From Ephemerocybe angulata (lineage: Eukaryota; Basidiomycota; Agaricomycetes; Agaricales; Psathyrellaceae): a stretch of DNA of 64,000 nt. This document shows positions 24,701 to 35,037 of this stretch, in pieces. Numbering within the stretch: the stretch's first letter is position 1; every line of letters begins with the position of its first letter. A program made the position numbers and the translations under genes. The stretch is from NCBI GenBank assembly GCA_013368325.1, contig JAACJK010000057.1, forward strand, positions 62,001 to 126,000. The letters run 5' to 3'. The notes beneath the pieces are model-generated. The model was given only the letters and a program-made list of their open reading frames with translations, did not search any database and was not told the origin of the DNA.

Positions 24701-25460
24701 AGTTCATCAAGATCCTCCAAGCACCGGACCTAGGTCCACTCGCAGTAGTCGATAGCGTTAGCTTCGCAGTTGCGACATCTGGACCAGCTAATTCGGAGGC
24801 GTCGAGGAAGGCGGTCGACACAGTTTCATGGGCACGGTCAGCGAGGAGGGCGGATAAGCGCGAGACTAGTCTCTTCCTGTGCACCTGCAGATCGCCAATA
24901 TGCCAAAGCTAAGCGACATTAGAGATAAACGGTCACGGCCAGACACTTTTACATCATACGACTCACCAAGGGGGAGAAAGGCCACGAGCTCATTCTGGGT
25001 ACTGGGTCGAGAGGAGGGGGCGTTGCGTATCCGTAAATCCTCGAGGCCACGAAGTCCAGCGCCTTGTAGCCGGTAAGAAGGACGACAAATGCGTGGAGGT
25101 AAGGCGAGCAGAGCTTGTTCTTCTTTCCAGACCGAAGCTTCAAATACGGATCGATTCCGTCGACCCCAAGAACCGGAAAGAAAAGGGAGCGCAGCGTCAC
25201 TAAAGGGGTCCGCGATGTTGGCACCGTGTCGTCGGGATTCAATCCGTATTCTCGAAGCGCGCCCCAAAGATCAGTCTAGAGCTGGTAAGTAGAGCCCAAC
25301 ATCGAGGAAAAGGCGGAGCAATTGTACGTCTCAACGAACTCACGAGGTCGCCCGCCCCTGGGAGGGACGCAGCCATGTTGCTTGTGGAGAGGAAGGAAGC
25401 GTTGCTGCACCACGGGAGCGAGGTGAAGACGGGAGACGATATTCGGTCCAGTTCAGCCAT
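21728..25460 (-). CDS. JmjC-like protein lacking its metal-binding residues
   Basis: Eleven minus-strand exons: 25344-25460, 24967-25275, 24663-24908, 24409-24612, 24125-24320, 23699-24075, 23565-23639, 23227-23518, 22692-23166, 22373-22640 and 21728-22312. They join in frame to 1047 codons plus stop. The N-terminal part is a helical region of unknown type. A basic linker (KKRPSPSHAKGTVKRC) precedes VAELACSVERAAITLRAV. The JmjC-like core spans about 640-800: WHWFLAATSN, GWRVNPAGMGTYIDVLDGA, then VPPGVSYAVFT and GGHYYIWETM. JmjC enzymes carry HxD and a later His to hold Fe(II). Here those positions read R-V-N (about 700-702) and Tyr (about 772), so demethylase or hydroxylase activity is unlikely. 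Intron 24321-24408 is the least certain junction. It could be two genes, but the continuous phase argues for one. Confidence 0.75.
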
Positions 25461-26542
25461 TGCACAAGGACAATGATAAGAATAAGAGGGTACCTGGGCC
25501 AGGCTCTAACCCCAACTAAACCCGACAAAAGAGCCGAGAGGGGACACGGCCAAGGTATATAATTACATAATATTGATGGCATCATTTGCAGATTCACGAA
25601 GTCGGAAAGCTGCAATAAGTATATGCGACAAGGCGGCAGACAAACGCAAAATAACTGAGTAAAGCCGACGGAATACCTAAACAAGTCGGAGGTGCAGAAC
25701 CATCTGCCTAGGGCCATTGCATTCACCGGCAATAGAGACACCCTTAAGGTTGGCGGGAGCTTCGCGGCAGAAATCGTCCCGCGCGTGTGATGTAGGGCAA
25801 AGTCAGAGTGCCTCCCTAGTGCCTCCCTGTCTAGATATGGCTGTTTAAAGGCCATATTTGTGCGACTACAAAGGTTCTATATCTATTTAATGCGTGTACG
25901 GGCGTGGATGAGTCCAGAAAGCGCACTGGAGGTAAAGACAGAAGTTAGGGGCGTTTCGGAGAATTCCGAAGCGGAGTCTAAATAAACTCCCGCGATGCGG
26001 GTTACAGTATCTTCAGCATTTCTTGGCCTCTCCAAGTACATTCGGAGTCTCAGAATATCAGGGAACGTAGATAAGATAGTTATTAATGACTTCACGAACT
26101 TAGAGGGTGCGAAGTGGGGGGTAAGAGCCCTTAGAGCGCCAAAACCTTGCAATTAGAGATCCTACCTCCCTAAGCACCCTCCCATTCTACCATTTCTCGC
26201 TCAAATGGTGTTCTGAAGTCCCCTGAATGTGTGGAGACCATTCCGTAAGAGTATACAGCCCTCCAAATTCCCGTATTTAACTCCAATTTCCAGTTCTATA
26301 GGTCTCATATCTATTTTTCTTAGTAGTCCGACGGAAGCGGAGATCATACGCGCGGGAATACCTGCTGCGAAGCTCCCGCCAACGCTACACCCTGGCTCAA
26401 ACTATAGTACGTCTATTGGTTTGGGGACCACGCTCGCAGATAGAGCTTTCAGGGGAAAGCAGAATGCATAAGAATGCGTGATATAGACATTATTCGAAAG
26501 GCACAGCATAGGTCTACAAAGCTCGACGACTAAACGTAATGT
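25461..26542. other. Intergenic region with an inverted-repeat pair
   Basis: About 1.1 kb between the JmjC-like gene start and the C4 stop. Long open frames here lack motifs and overlap the repeat. The notable content is the inverted repeat pair at 25749-25791 and 26343-26383, listed separately. Confidence 0.5.
25749..26383. repeat. Inverted repeat pair, possible non-autonomous element
   Basis: The left arm, GTTGGCGGGAGCTTCGC at 25749 continuing to CCCGCGCGTGTGAT at 25791, pairs with 26343-26383, which reads ATCATACGCGCGGGAA and on to GCGAAGCTCCCGCCAAC. The arms are about 41-43 bp with a few mismatches and one small length difference. The roughly 550 bp between them carries no recognisable transposase. 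I found no clear target-site duplication, so transposon origin is an inference. Confidence 0.5.
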
Positions 26543-29500
26543 CTAAGTAGCCGAAGGAGCGTGGGCATGAACGAGAACGAACTGGACGTTGGTGCTGAGG
26601 AACTCGGAGCCTTTCGATGCACCGCCGGCCGACACATATGTATTGGCAGTGAAGCCGACCGTAATAATCGAGCTGACCTTAACTTCTTCAAGCGGGTATA
26701 TGGGAAGGGTGTGGATATGGCTCAGATCGAACTTTCCGGAGAGGAAGTGAGTGCCACGCGCATCTAGTATGGGAACTGGGGTCGGTCAAGCGCGTCAGTC
26801 GGAGGCTACAAGTTTCAGGAAATGAACAGACCTTTATCGAGAAAGGTCAACGACGAAGGGAAGCGCAAAGTGCGTATGTGATCCAAAGCCAAGTTCTTCG
26901 ACGATGAACTCGCAGCCTTAGTTTTGGAGTGAAAGGCTGATTTGCTGGCCGTAGGACCGTAATTAGTCGAGACTTCGTTGGATCCTACAAGTATCCAAGC
27001 AATTAGAGAGCTGAGAACAAAGAGAATGAGGTACAAGCAATCACGAACCCTCGACCTTGGTAGTAAACGCTAGGACACCGCTGGTGAATGAGAACCGAAT
27101 CTCTTTTCGTTTGGCGACGTGCCCGATATACGAGAACATGCGCTGATACTCGAATTCGAACGGATACAATCCGATCCTGTGATCAACTGTCGTCCTGTCT
27201 CCGAATGTCTTCGAAGCGGGGGAAGAGAGATTGGAATACGCACACACACCCGTCGTGAAAAAACACGCGTTGTAAGGCAACTTTCCAACTTTTATAGGAC
27301 ACACAGACTTCGGGACAACGAGGTAGACGCTCGACTGGTAGGCAGAGGTTTGCACCATATGAGTCGGCGCTCTCGCAGCGTTGATGAAGACCTTATGGCT
27401 AGGCATAACGATAAGTTCCCGAATTAAGCTGCGAAGTGAGTGAGCTAAAGCATCAATGTGCGTCAAAAGAGAACGTCAACGCACCTTCCAATTTGAGCTC
27501 CTTTGGCGTGCTTCGAAAAAGCCTTGATAATATCGGAGGGCATCAAGGCAGTCTCATCCGGAGGCGTGTCCTGTGCGTAAAGGGGTGCAAGCTCTACATC
27601 CCTACGAAACCGCAGTAAGTCAACATCGCGACAATATCAGCATAATCCACGAATGAAGCAGCCAAGACAGACACGCACGCGAGAACAGGAAGGTTGTCGT
27701 ATGGTATACCGCACCCCAAGTCTTTCAAGCCAATCGCGGCTACACTTGACTCAGCGTCTTCCGAACATGCAGATAGAACAGGGGAAGAGACTGGAGCCGG
27801 ATTTTCAGGCCTCAAAGGCTTCTTAGCCTTTCTTGCACCCTTGCGGGACTCGTCTTCGGTTCCTGCGACCGGAGAAACGGACCATCTGCTGGGCGTGGAA
27901 GGGCCGTCATGGGCCGGAGGTCCACCTGACTCTCCGTCCCACTCATCCGCTTCCGTCGATGCTGGCGATAGATCATTGTACCCATTATTGGGATGCACGT
28001 CCGTTATGATGGGGGGGAGTTGAGGACCTTTCCTGTTGCTATCCCCAGAACGGATGGAGATCCTGGAGCGCCTGCCAGACGAAAAACCGGGAGCAGTTTC
28101 CTGCGATGCAAGAGGACGCTTGCTAGGCAACGTCTTCACCCCCTTTCTCGGAACGGGTCGTCGACCCGACGTTCCAGCGTCGCGCTCAGCGACGACGGCA
28201 CTAGGGGAAGGAGGAAGCTCAGGTGTAACAGATTCCCGCTTCACGTTGGGATAAGGCTGAGAACCTGTGCGAGACGCTTTCGGTACTGGGCGCGCGGACT
28301 TGGGGTTTCGCGCACGAGAGGCGCCTTTCCTCGATGTAGGGACGACGACCCAATCGTCATCACTGATAACGATCGCTTCGCTAGGTTCATCACGACGGTC
28401 GCGGGCCCGTCTATCCGAGGTAGGAACAACCTTGCGAACTGAAATATTGTAAGCGCTGAACATGCAGGTAATCACATAATCATCGAGATTGACGCACCGT
28501 CAGCGTTATCGACATCGGATCGTCGCTTAGGCTTCTTAACAGGCCTGGGCACGCATGCAGTACCGGCGGAAAGTCTACAGTATACACCGTTCAACCGACA
28601 GACGGGAGGAGAAACAAAGAGGCATGAGCTCACGAAGCATCGTCAGATAATCGAGCATTGGGCTTTCGTTTCAACTTCCTGGATTGGGATGCAGGAGGAG
28701 GCGAGGCCAGATGTTCCTCATCGGACGCTACCGATAGCGCATCTTCAGCTCGGCTGGTTATACGGACATGTGAGAAAGCTGCTGTGGGAGCAGAGAAAGG
28801 GTGCAGAACATACTCGTCTATGAAATCGGCAAGACTGCCTCCACCATCGTCTTGAGAGTAGTCAGGTCCGGAGACGTCCCCTGGAAAGCGATCGTCACCT
28901 TCTGGGACCCCGTCCAGCAACGCTCGCTTATACGAAGCGTGCCGAAGGCGCGAAACAGGTGGATCGACCTTAACGGGGGAATTGAGAGTTCTGACTAAAC
29001 TAGAGGGATGAACGTCTCCAGGACGAACTCGGTTTGAAGCCTTGCTCTTGGAGGACACGGCAGCTCTAGTGAGAGAGACAAAGGTGAGCGGGACGTCGCC
29101 AGTCGTGGCAATCAGACTTACGCAGGCTCAGCGCTCTGATCGTCCGACGACAAGGGATAATGCTCAGCTGCCTTTGCCTTGGCAGACTTGTAACGTCTGC
29201 AAGAAAAAGTATCAATGTAGGAATGATGCACAGAGAAAGAGGAGAGAGGGAAAGCACGGCAGGTAAGAAGGAGGATTACGGCTCTAAAAGCCTACACAAG
29301 CATAACGGCTCTTACATGCGCTTTGGTCTGTCATCAAGAGGCTGAGGTTCTTCACTGGGCATCGTACTATCGCCACTGACGTCGCAACGAGTATCTTCAT
29401 CGGCTCTGCCAGTAAATCAGCGATACTGTTTCGTGGCGAAAGTAGGCGAAGGGAATGCTCACTCCATGGAGACACCGGCGTCCTCGCCAAAAGACTTGTT

Positions 29501-29545
29501 AGACTTGGAAGGATAGTTGGAAGCGAAAACCTGGTTGGTAGACAT
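26543..29545 (-). CDS. Family C protein, member C4, with long disordered N-terminus
   Basis: Ten minus-strand exons: 29463-29545, 29316-29405, 29122-29196, 28634-29065, 28498-28544, 27679-28438, 27485-27601, 27049-27428, 26832-26984 and 26543-26775. Total 789 codons plus stop, all phases consistent. The first six exons encode about 495 residues rich in Ser, Pro, Arg and acidic runs, with nuclear-signal-like PVKKPKRRSD and the patches DDDWVVV and EEPQPLDD. The last five exons are the family C core with phases 2,2,1,1: DVELAPLYAQD, INAARAP, ACFFTTG, DHRIGLYPFEFEYQRMFSYIGH, FPSSLTFLD, VPILDARG, SIITVGFTA and VQFVLVH. It is the only member seen with such an N-terminal extension; fusion or recruitment of upstream exons is likely. 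Probably nuclear, by inference. One donor (GTCTGT at 26831) and one (GTTCGT at 27048) are non-consensus. Confidence 0.75.
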
Positions 29546-30118
29546 ATTGTTTAGAGGTGAGAGAAACAGTAAGAAAGACGAGTAGAGGTGCTAATGGAAT
29601 GACCTGTAAGGATCGGATTAGGGATGCAAGTACTCAACGCCTCTCACCTTTATAGCACATTAACAACGCAAGGACTTGAACGGTGCGGCAAGCGGCAATG
29701 GAAGAGCTGAAAGTAAATGCCAGAAACGCGGCGCCGAGGCCTTCGCTCGCGCATTCAGGGACTCGAAACATGATGCATGGACTCGAAGCAAATAAACGTT
29801 CGGTATGAGACACGACCACCCGGAAGGAGCGAACTGGGGGGACGAAAAGTTGAGGCGTTCGCGACGGCGTCCACGGCGATGTGGAAATGGCCCAAGCGCT
29901 TGACTGGGGAAGGGGATGGGAAAAGCGAAGGGATTAAGTAAGTGTTTCACGTACCTGCCTAACCCCGAGGGAGGGTTACTCTGACCGCTCGGAACAGGCT
30001 CCGAATATCCTGCAAGAACCCTCATCCACGGTAGAAACCCCATCGCCTCCTGCCGAAGATGAAGAGCACTAGAGAGAGTGAAACTGCGTTAAAGGCTCAG
30101 GACGAATAATCGACACCG
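29546..30118. promoter_or_regulatory. Intergenic region between divergent C4 and the 30119 gene
   Basis: About 570 bp between the C4 start (29545, minus) and the start of the plus-strand gene at 30119. It must contain both promoters. No supported coding region, no repeat, and no unambiguous TATA box. Confidence 0.4.
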
Positions 30119-31370
30119 ATGTCAACCATCCGCGACTCACCTCTGTTTCCCAATCCTTTATTCCCAACCACTCTTGAAGCAATGACTCTATCTAGCACGT
30201 ACGACACCAAAGCCGCATCCACCCTACTCGAAAGTCTGGCACGGGAAAGGGCGAGCGATAAGCTAGCAGGCTTACAGCTCTCAGAACTTGAAGGAGTACG
30301 CCTACAGTAACGCCTCAACGGGTGGAAACTGACACAAATTATGCAGAGCACAATTTACCACCTCTGCAAACCGGTAGACGTGGGCAACGCTAAGCGCCTC
30401 GTATTTCGAGAGGGCGACTCGGAGGACGAAGAAATAGTGTGGCATATCCAAGGCATCATCAGCTCTCTAGACTTGCCGCCGTTCTACCCAAGAGAAAGGT
30501 AAACACTCGAGCCATACGAAAGGGTCCAGGACTGACCAGAGACCACTCTTGACGGAAACAGAACGAAGTACAAGGCCAGGTTCCTCCGTCAAAGCCTTCG
30601 ACTGACCGGTCTGGGAACGGCCACTTTTGCCGCGGCGATGCACAACCTCAAGGATGTAGTCGCAACATTTAGCAGGAGCGTAACAGCCATCCAGCCTCCC
30701 ACTTTCGTAGACGTGGATGAAGACGGGATTTACATGGACGTTTCCAACCGGTACTTCAGTTTCCGACACGACGACCGAGGAGGAAAGGCTGTACAGATGC
30801 CTCCCGCCATCGACCCGACTGGAACTCTTGCCAAAATGGTCCCAGACACACATTACTACGGAGAAGAAAACGTTGTGCAGTACCTGGAACTGATACCGGC
30901 TACGCGTGGGTCAAGAAAAAGGTGAGGACGCTCTCTACATTCCGCCCTAACATATGGTTTTAACTCTTTCAAAGCTCGGTTGAAACACAGCCCGTCACTT
31001 TCAAAAAAGGAGACATAGTAGAGATTCAGGTGACGATGTCGGCTGTGAAACAGCTAAAGGATTGGAAGCTCGTCGCTACTCTGAGATGTGTTACACTGTT
31101 AGACGGACGGTTCGCGCAGGTAAGTGCTACTGGCGCCATCTCTTCGCCGACGCAACGTTCACTCACGCGCTGCAGACAACCATGCGGAACGATGTGACGT
31201 TTGGGTCCGCATACAAGCCTCGTATTCCGCATAAAACACTGAAGCGAAAATGCGGTGCGGATCCAGACGACGTATCTGTCAGCGACGACGGCACGGAAAG
31301 CGCTACGAACAAGATTAGGAAGATGGAAATCGACGACGCGGAAGAGAGGACAGTTCCCGATACCTTGTAG
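30119..31370 (+). CDS. Hypothetical protein, five exons (family E)
   Basis: Exons 30119-30295, 30347-30498, 30562-30921, 30975-31119 and 31176-31370 join to 342 codons plus stop with GT/AG introns of 51-63 bp. The third exon holds LRLTGLGTATFAAAMHNL and PPTFVDVDEDGIYMD. The fourth exon has FKKGDIVEIQVTMSA and LRCVTLLDGRF. The C-terminal exon has a basic patch (KTLKRKC) and an acidic tail. The GDIVEIQV...LRCVTLLD arrangement recurs, from memory, in many uncharacterised mushroom proteins. It also loosely parallels the last domain of family C (ALVTVGYTA...QFVIVH); if real, that would make it a distant relative. Function unknown; probably nuclear because of the basic patch. Confidence 0.65.
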
Positions 31371-31886
31371 CGCGTTCAATCCCTCACTCCTGTTAGCTTA
31401 CATCTACTCAGGCCCGAAACCACGTCCTGGCTTTAATCGAATTTTCTTCAGCATATCAAAGACGAATACATATTACACTAAGCAGCAGCACGCGCGATCA
31501 TTGTGAGGAACGTTGAAAATGCGGCACAGGCAAACAGGCTTGGACGCCAGGGGGCAGTACGTCAAGTGAGCGAGCATCCTATGAACCCTCTGCGCGAGGC
31601 AGAGCTTCCGGCACCGATCGTACGCGTCGGAACGAGCCTGCGATTCTTTCTGCGCGGAGGGGTAGCGTGGGTCAAGTCAGCACAATGGACGCGAGGCGGA
31701 ATGAACGCTGACAACAAGAGGAGAAAGCAGCGGCACGCACTCTACGCATCTCTTGCCGCACAGAGTTGAAGTCCGCCTGCCACAACACAGATAGACGCCC
31801 TCTCGGAATGCTGTCGTAAGGCATGTTGGCAGCGCCGTCTCGGATGCGGCGTTCCAGAATCTATAATGAGAAGGTATAAAGTAAAA
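31371..31886. other. Intergenic region between convergent family E gene and B3
   Basis: About 515 bp between a plus-strand stop (31370) and a minus-strand stop (31887). Short frames only; nothing recognised. Confidence 0.45.
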
Positions 31887-32255
31887 CTAAAACACAGCGC
31901 TCCCCCAGAGAAACATACGCACCCAATCCACATTCGGAGTCGTCTCCATATAGTGCGTGTTCCTCCAACGAGTTAACATGTCGCCGAACGCACGCCAGAA
32001 AGCCCCTTCTTCGGCAGGGTAGAAGAGTTTTACTCGGACATAAGCCGGAATACACGCGTCGACAGCGATGTTTACTTCAACCTCGCTATCATAGACCGCG
32101 GCGCCGATGACCTTGACAGGCGGGAGACTGTCTACGAGGCGTTGAAGATGTGCATCCATGGCGCTTTTTCGGGTCACGGCACTTTTACCAGCGACGAGGC
32201 GCGAGATAGGGAGGTTACGGCGCGTAGACTCCTTCGCAGAGGTGCGACGAAGCAT
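31887..32255 (-). CDS. Family B small protein, member B3 (unknown function)
   Basis: A minus-strand frame with a first ATG at 32255 and a second at 32159 (MDAHLQRLVDSLPP), which fits the other members better. The core follows B1 and B2: DSLPPV, VYDSEVEV, a helical stretch with YVRVKLFYP, AEEGAFWRAFGDML, TRW and a tail ending at 31887. The residues before the second Met are basic (TRRNLPISRLVAGK) and may be an upstream untranslated stretch. Family C member C5 starts about 860 bp away on the plus strand. Most diverged of the three B genes. Confidence 0.5.
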   Translation of the reverse strand: MLRRTSAKESTRRNLPISRLVAGKSAVTRKSAMDAHLQRLVDSLPPVKVIGAAVYDSEVEVNIAVDACIPAYVRVKLFYPAEEGAFWRAFGDMLTRWRNTHYMETTPNVDWVRMFLWGSAVF

Positions 32256-33112
32256 GACGAGAGGGAGGGGACGATAACCGACAGAGAACCCAAGCAGCGA
32301 CCTATTAGACGTATTATCTCAAGGCTGGGAATGATGCGAAGCTGGTACGACGGGCGAAAGCCTTCGCAACGTGAAGTGGTAGAATAAACCGCACTCTCGA
32401 ATCCACTTGAAGAGAAGAGGGGACCCTGGCGGAAAGAACTAGGGTGGAACCACGGCAAACAGCCACACTGACAACTCCGCGCCTCAGAACGGGCAAGTGA
32501 ATGTATTCGCTCAACGACGCCACCTGGAAATGGTCAAGCACTGGAAGCTGTCCTCATCTTCCCTACGGATCACGTTGGAAAAAAAATCAAGAAACAGGAA
32601 ACGGATACGGTCGAAAGGAAGGTACGGAACATCGCGAAAGCATATCGGATGTATCGACGCTAACTTCGCCCCCCATACACCTTCCGACGGCACTGAAGCC
32701 GAGCTATATCGCGGCATCTAAGGCGCAAGAAGGCCACCCCAAAGAAAGGACGCCTCTTTAATAAAGTCGTTTCGAGTGAGAAGGAAAGGCGAAGCGAATC
32801 ACCAAGCTGCACCAGACGCGGAGCAAGTAGAATAAGGTTCAAGATCATGACCAAGCCCGAGAGCGTTCACGGCGGAGTGGAATGGTGAGCGAGTCTTAAT
32901 CCAGGATCACTGTGGAGCTGATGTAAACGCAACATCCTTCGGAGTAGATGCGGTAAATCCGTGGAAAGTACAGGACGAACCGATGCTTCACGCAGATGCC
33001 AAACCCCCCTTGGATGCTCTACGTAGGATGATATATCTTGAGGCGCGATGCTCGACGCTCCAACTGCCCAAATTCTCAGCACCTTCCTCGTGAACCCCAA
33101 GCAGACCCCACC
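32256..33112. other. Gene-poor interval upstream of C5
   Basis: About 860 bp between B3 and C5. Several short frames overlap on both strands, none with a family motif. Should hold the C5 promoter. Confidence 0.4.
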
Positions 33113-34421
33113 ATGGCGACAACCCTCACGTCCCAGGAAGACGTACGGTCCATCTCCGCCGCAAGGTGTACACCTCGCAGCCGTCCACCTACTCCAGAAC
33201 ATGAGCACACAGACCAGGAGAACCCTGAATGGTGTGATGTTGACTCCATAGCTTTCCCCATCCTAAAGTGAGTGATATGTCACCCATACAGAGCCGGCGA
33301 GGAGCGGGGTACTTACGAAGCTGGAGGGCCGTGGATCTCTACCCCTACGGCTCATACTTCCACTCCAGCGACTACGGTCTCATGCCATGCTACGTCTTGG
33401 AGGTCCTGAAGAGGCATGACGACACGGCCTGGGTTGTAGAGTAAGTAGATCCTAACCAGGCGAGAGCACACACTGAACCAACCATTCGCAGCCGCATCAA
33501 CTCTGTAGCAACCTTTAGGAAGCACCGGACGCTCATCAACCCTGCCTTCGCGCCTCTGGATGCGGTTCAAGGCCTCGACACTCCATGGGGCGTATATTAC
33601 ACCATCCCCTCTCCGGATAACCTCCAGCTCCGTTGGGAACGACCACTCGCCGCATGCTTCGTAATGACGGGAGCTGTGTCCGACTCGCACCTCAAGAGCG
33701 GCTACACCTCGCGAAACAAACGCGACTCGACTCTCAGGACCGACAAGAGAATTAGTATCTGGCCTTTCGAAGACGTCTACCAGAGAACATTCGCGTACCT
33801 CGCCGCCGTGGCGCACAAGACCAAGATTGCCTTCAAATTCAGCGGGGGACAGATAACGTTTGTAACTGGGAAACGTGGTGAGTTACCGTTATCGACGAAT
33901 TATCGCTACAATTAACGGTGTGCCAGACGATACTTCTTCAGAACCGCCAACTCGTTCTAGTAGAAAGGCGTTGACCTTCGGCTCTCTCGAGGCGGCTAGC
34001 ACCTCAGCGAATCAGGAGGAAACACTGACAAGGACGACGTTGCCGAGACTGTCCACTGCTCGCGGACCCCGTCCCTTCCTTGTCCGCCGTGGCGAGGATA
34101 TGGACAACCTGCAACCCCTCAGGACGTTCGATTTCCCGGTCGCTCTGCGGTACGAGACAGACAGTAAGCAGATCGTACTTTCGCCGCTCGTAAGTCATTC
34201 TAACCCGTCGACTGCTAGTACCTATATTCAACGCTACCAACCACGAGATCAACTTCAACGACTGGACTTGGGAAGTTGTGACTACGCTCCCCCTATGGCG
34301 GGGAGAGATCCCCCTAGACGCACTAGTCACAGTGGGCTTCACCGCGTTGGCTGCGCCTGGATCGAGCGGTGTGAGCTCGTTGACCCTTCCCCTTCAATTC
34401 GTAGTCGTACATTACGCTTGA
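33113..34421 (+). CDS. Family C protein, member C5 (unknown function)
   Basis: Exons 33113-33267, 33321-33440, 33492-33877, 33927-34163 and 34219-34421 give 366 codons plus stop; phases 2,2,1,1, introns 49-55 bp. Exon 1 is Ser/Thr/Pro-rich and acidic. Exon 2 has AVDLYPYGSYFH. Exon 3 has LINPAFAPLDAVQ, ACFVMTGAVS, DKRISIWPFEDVYQRTFAYLAAV and ITFVTG; its length (386 bp) equals that of C2. Exon 4 is a linker ending FDFPVALRYETD. Exon 5 has IPIFNATN, LPLWRGEIP, ALVTVGFTA and LQFVVVH. It is tandem with C6, which begins 617 bp downstream. No frame break. Function unknown. Confidence 0.8.
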
Positions 34422-35037
34422 TGGGACAGCAGGACGCGGAGCCACCGAGTTAGAAGAAACCTCTATGTCAACACCTTTACTTTACACAATATGCCACATC
34501 TCTAAAATATACACATTGAAACGGCTGACGAGGCCACAACACGGGATGCGCTGCCCGACTTGAATGTACCACACGCACTGTCGTGGCGAAAGGGAACACG
34601 GCGTTCGAACGCTTTCATAGCGGAAGTGATATTAAACCAACAGCTTCAAAATCATACTCCCGAGGTATCGAAGGAAACGAACGGCTCTGCCTATAATGCG
34701 CGACTGGACTACTAAGACCCGCGAGGTGCACGAATTAAGTCGTAGTAACGGCTGGCGGGAAGACTATCGTAGAACGATACCAGAGAGGATAGAAGATCCG
34801 ACCTGATACCACGAAATCCGAGGACGTCGATCGAGGTCGGGAAGGCGTGAAACAGCTTCTTAGCTGCTTCACCATCGGATACACTGCCAGAATGTTCTGC
34901 TGTACCTCGACAGCGTCACGCATGTGACAATCTCGTCGATTCGGCGTGCGAGCACAGCAGCTTCTCAGAGGACGAAGGTCGATACTCAAATACGGGCGCG
35001 ACGAACGAGAGAACAGTACAACCCACTGCACTCGAAT
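34422..35037. other. Intergenic region between tandem C5 and C6
   Basis: About 615 bp. It contains the 3' end of C5 and the presumed promoter of C6. In-frame upstream Mets for C6 exist from 34924, so part of this stretch could be coding. Confidence 0.4.

Noticed and set aside
25340..25855. 171-codon minus-strand open frame
   Set aside because: It overlaps the JmjC-like gene's first exon in another frame and runs through intergenic sequence and one inverted-repeat arm; no motif.
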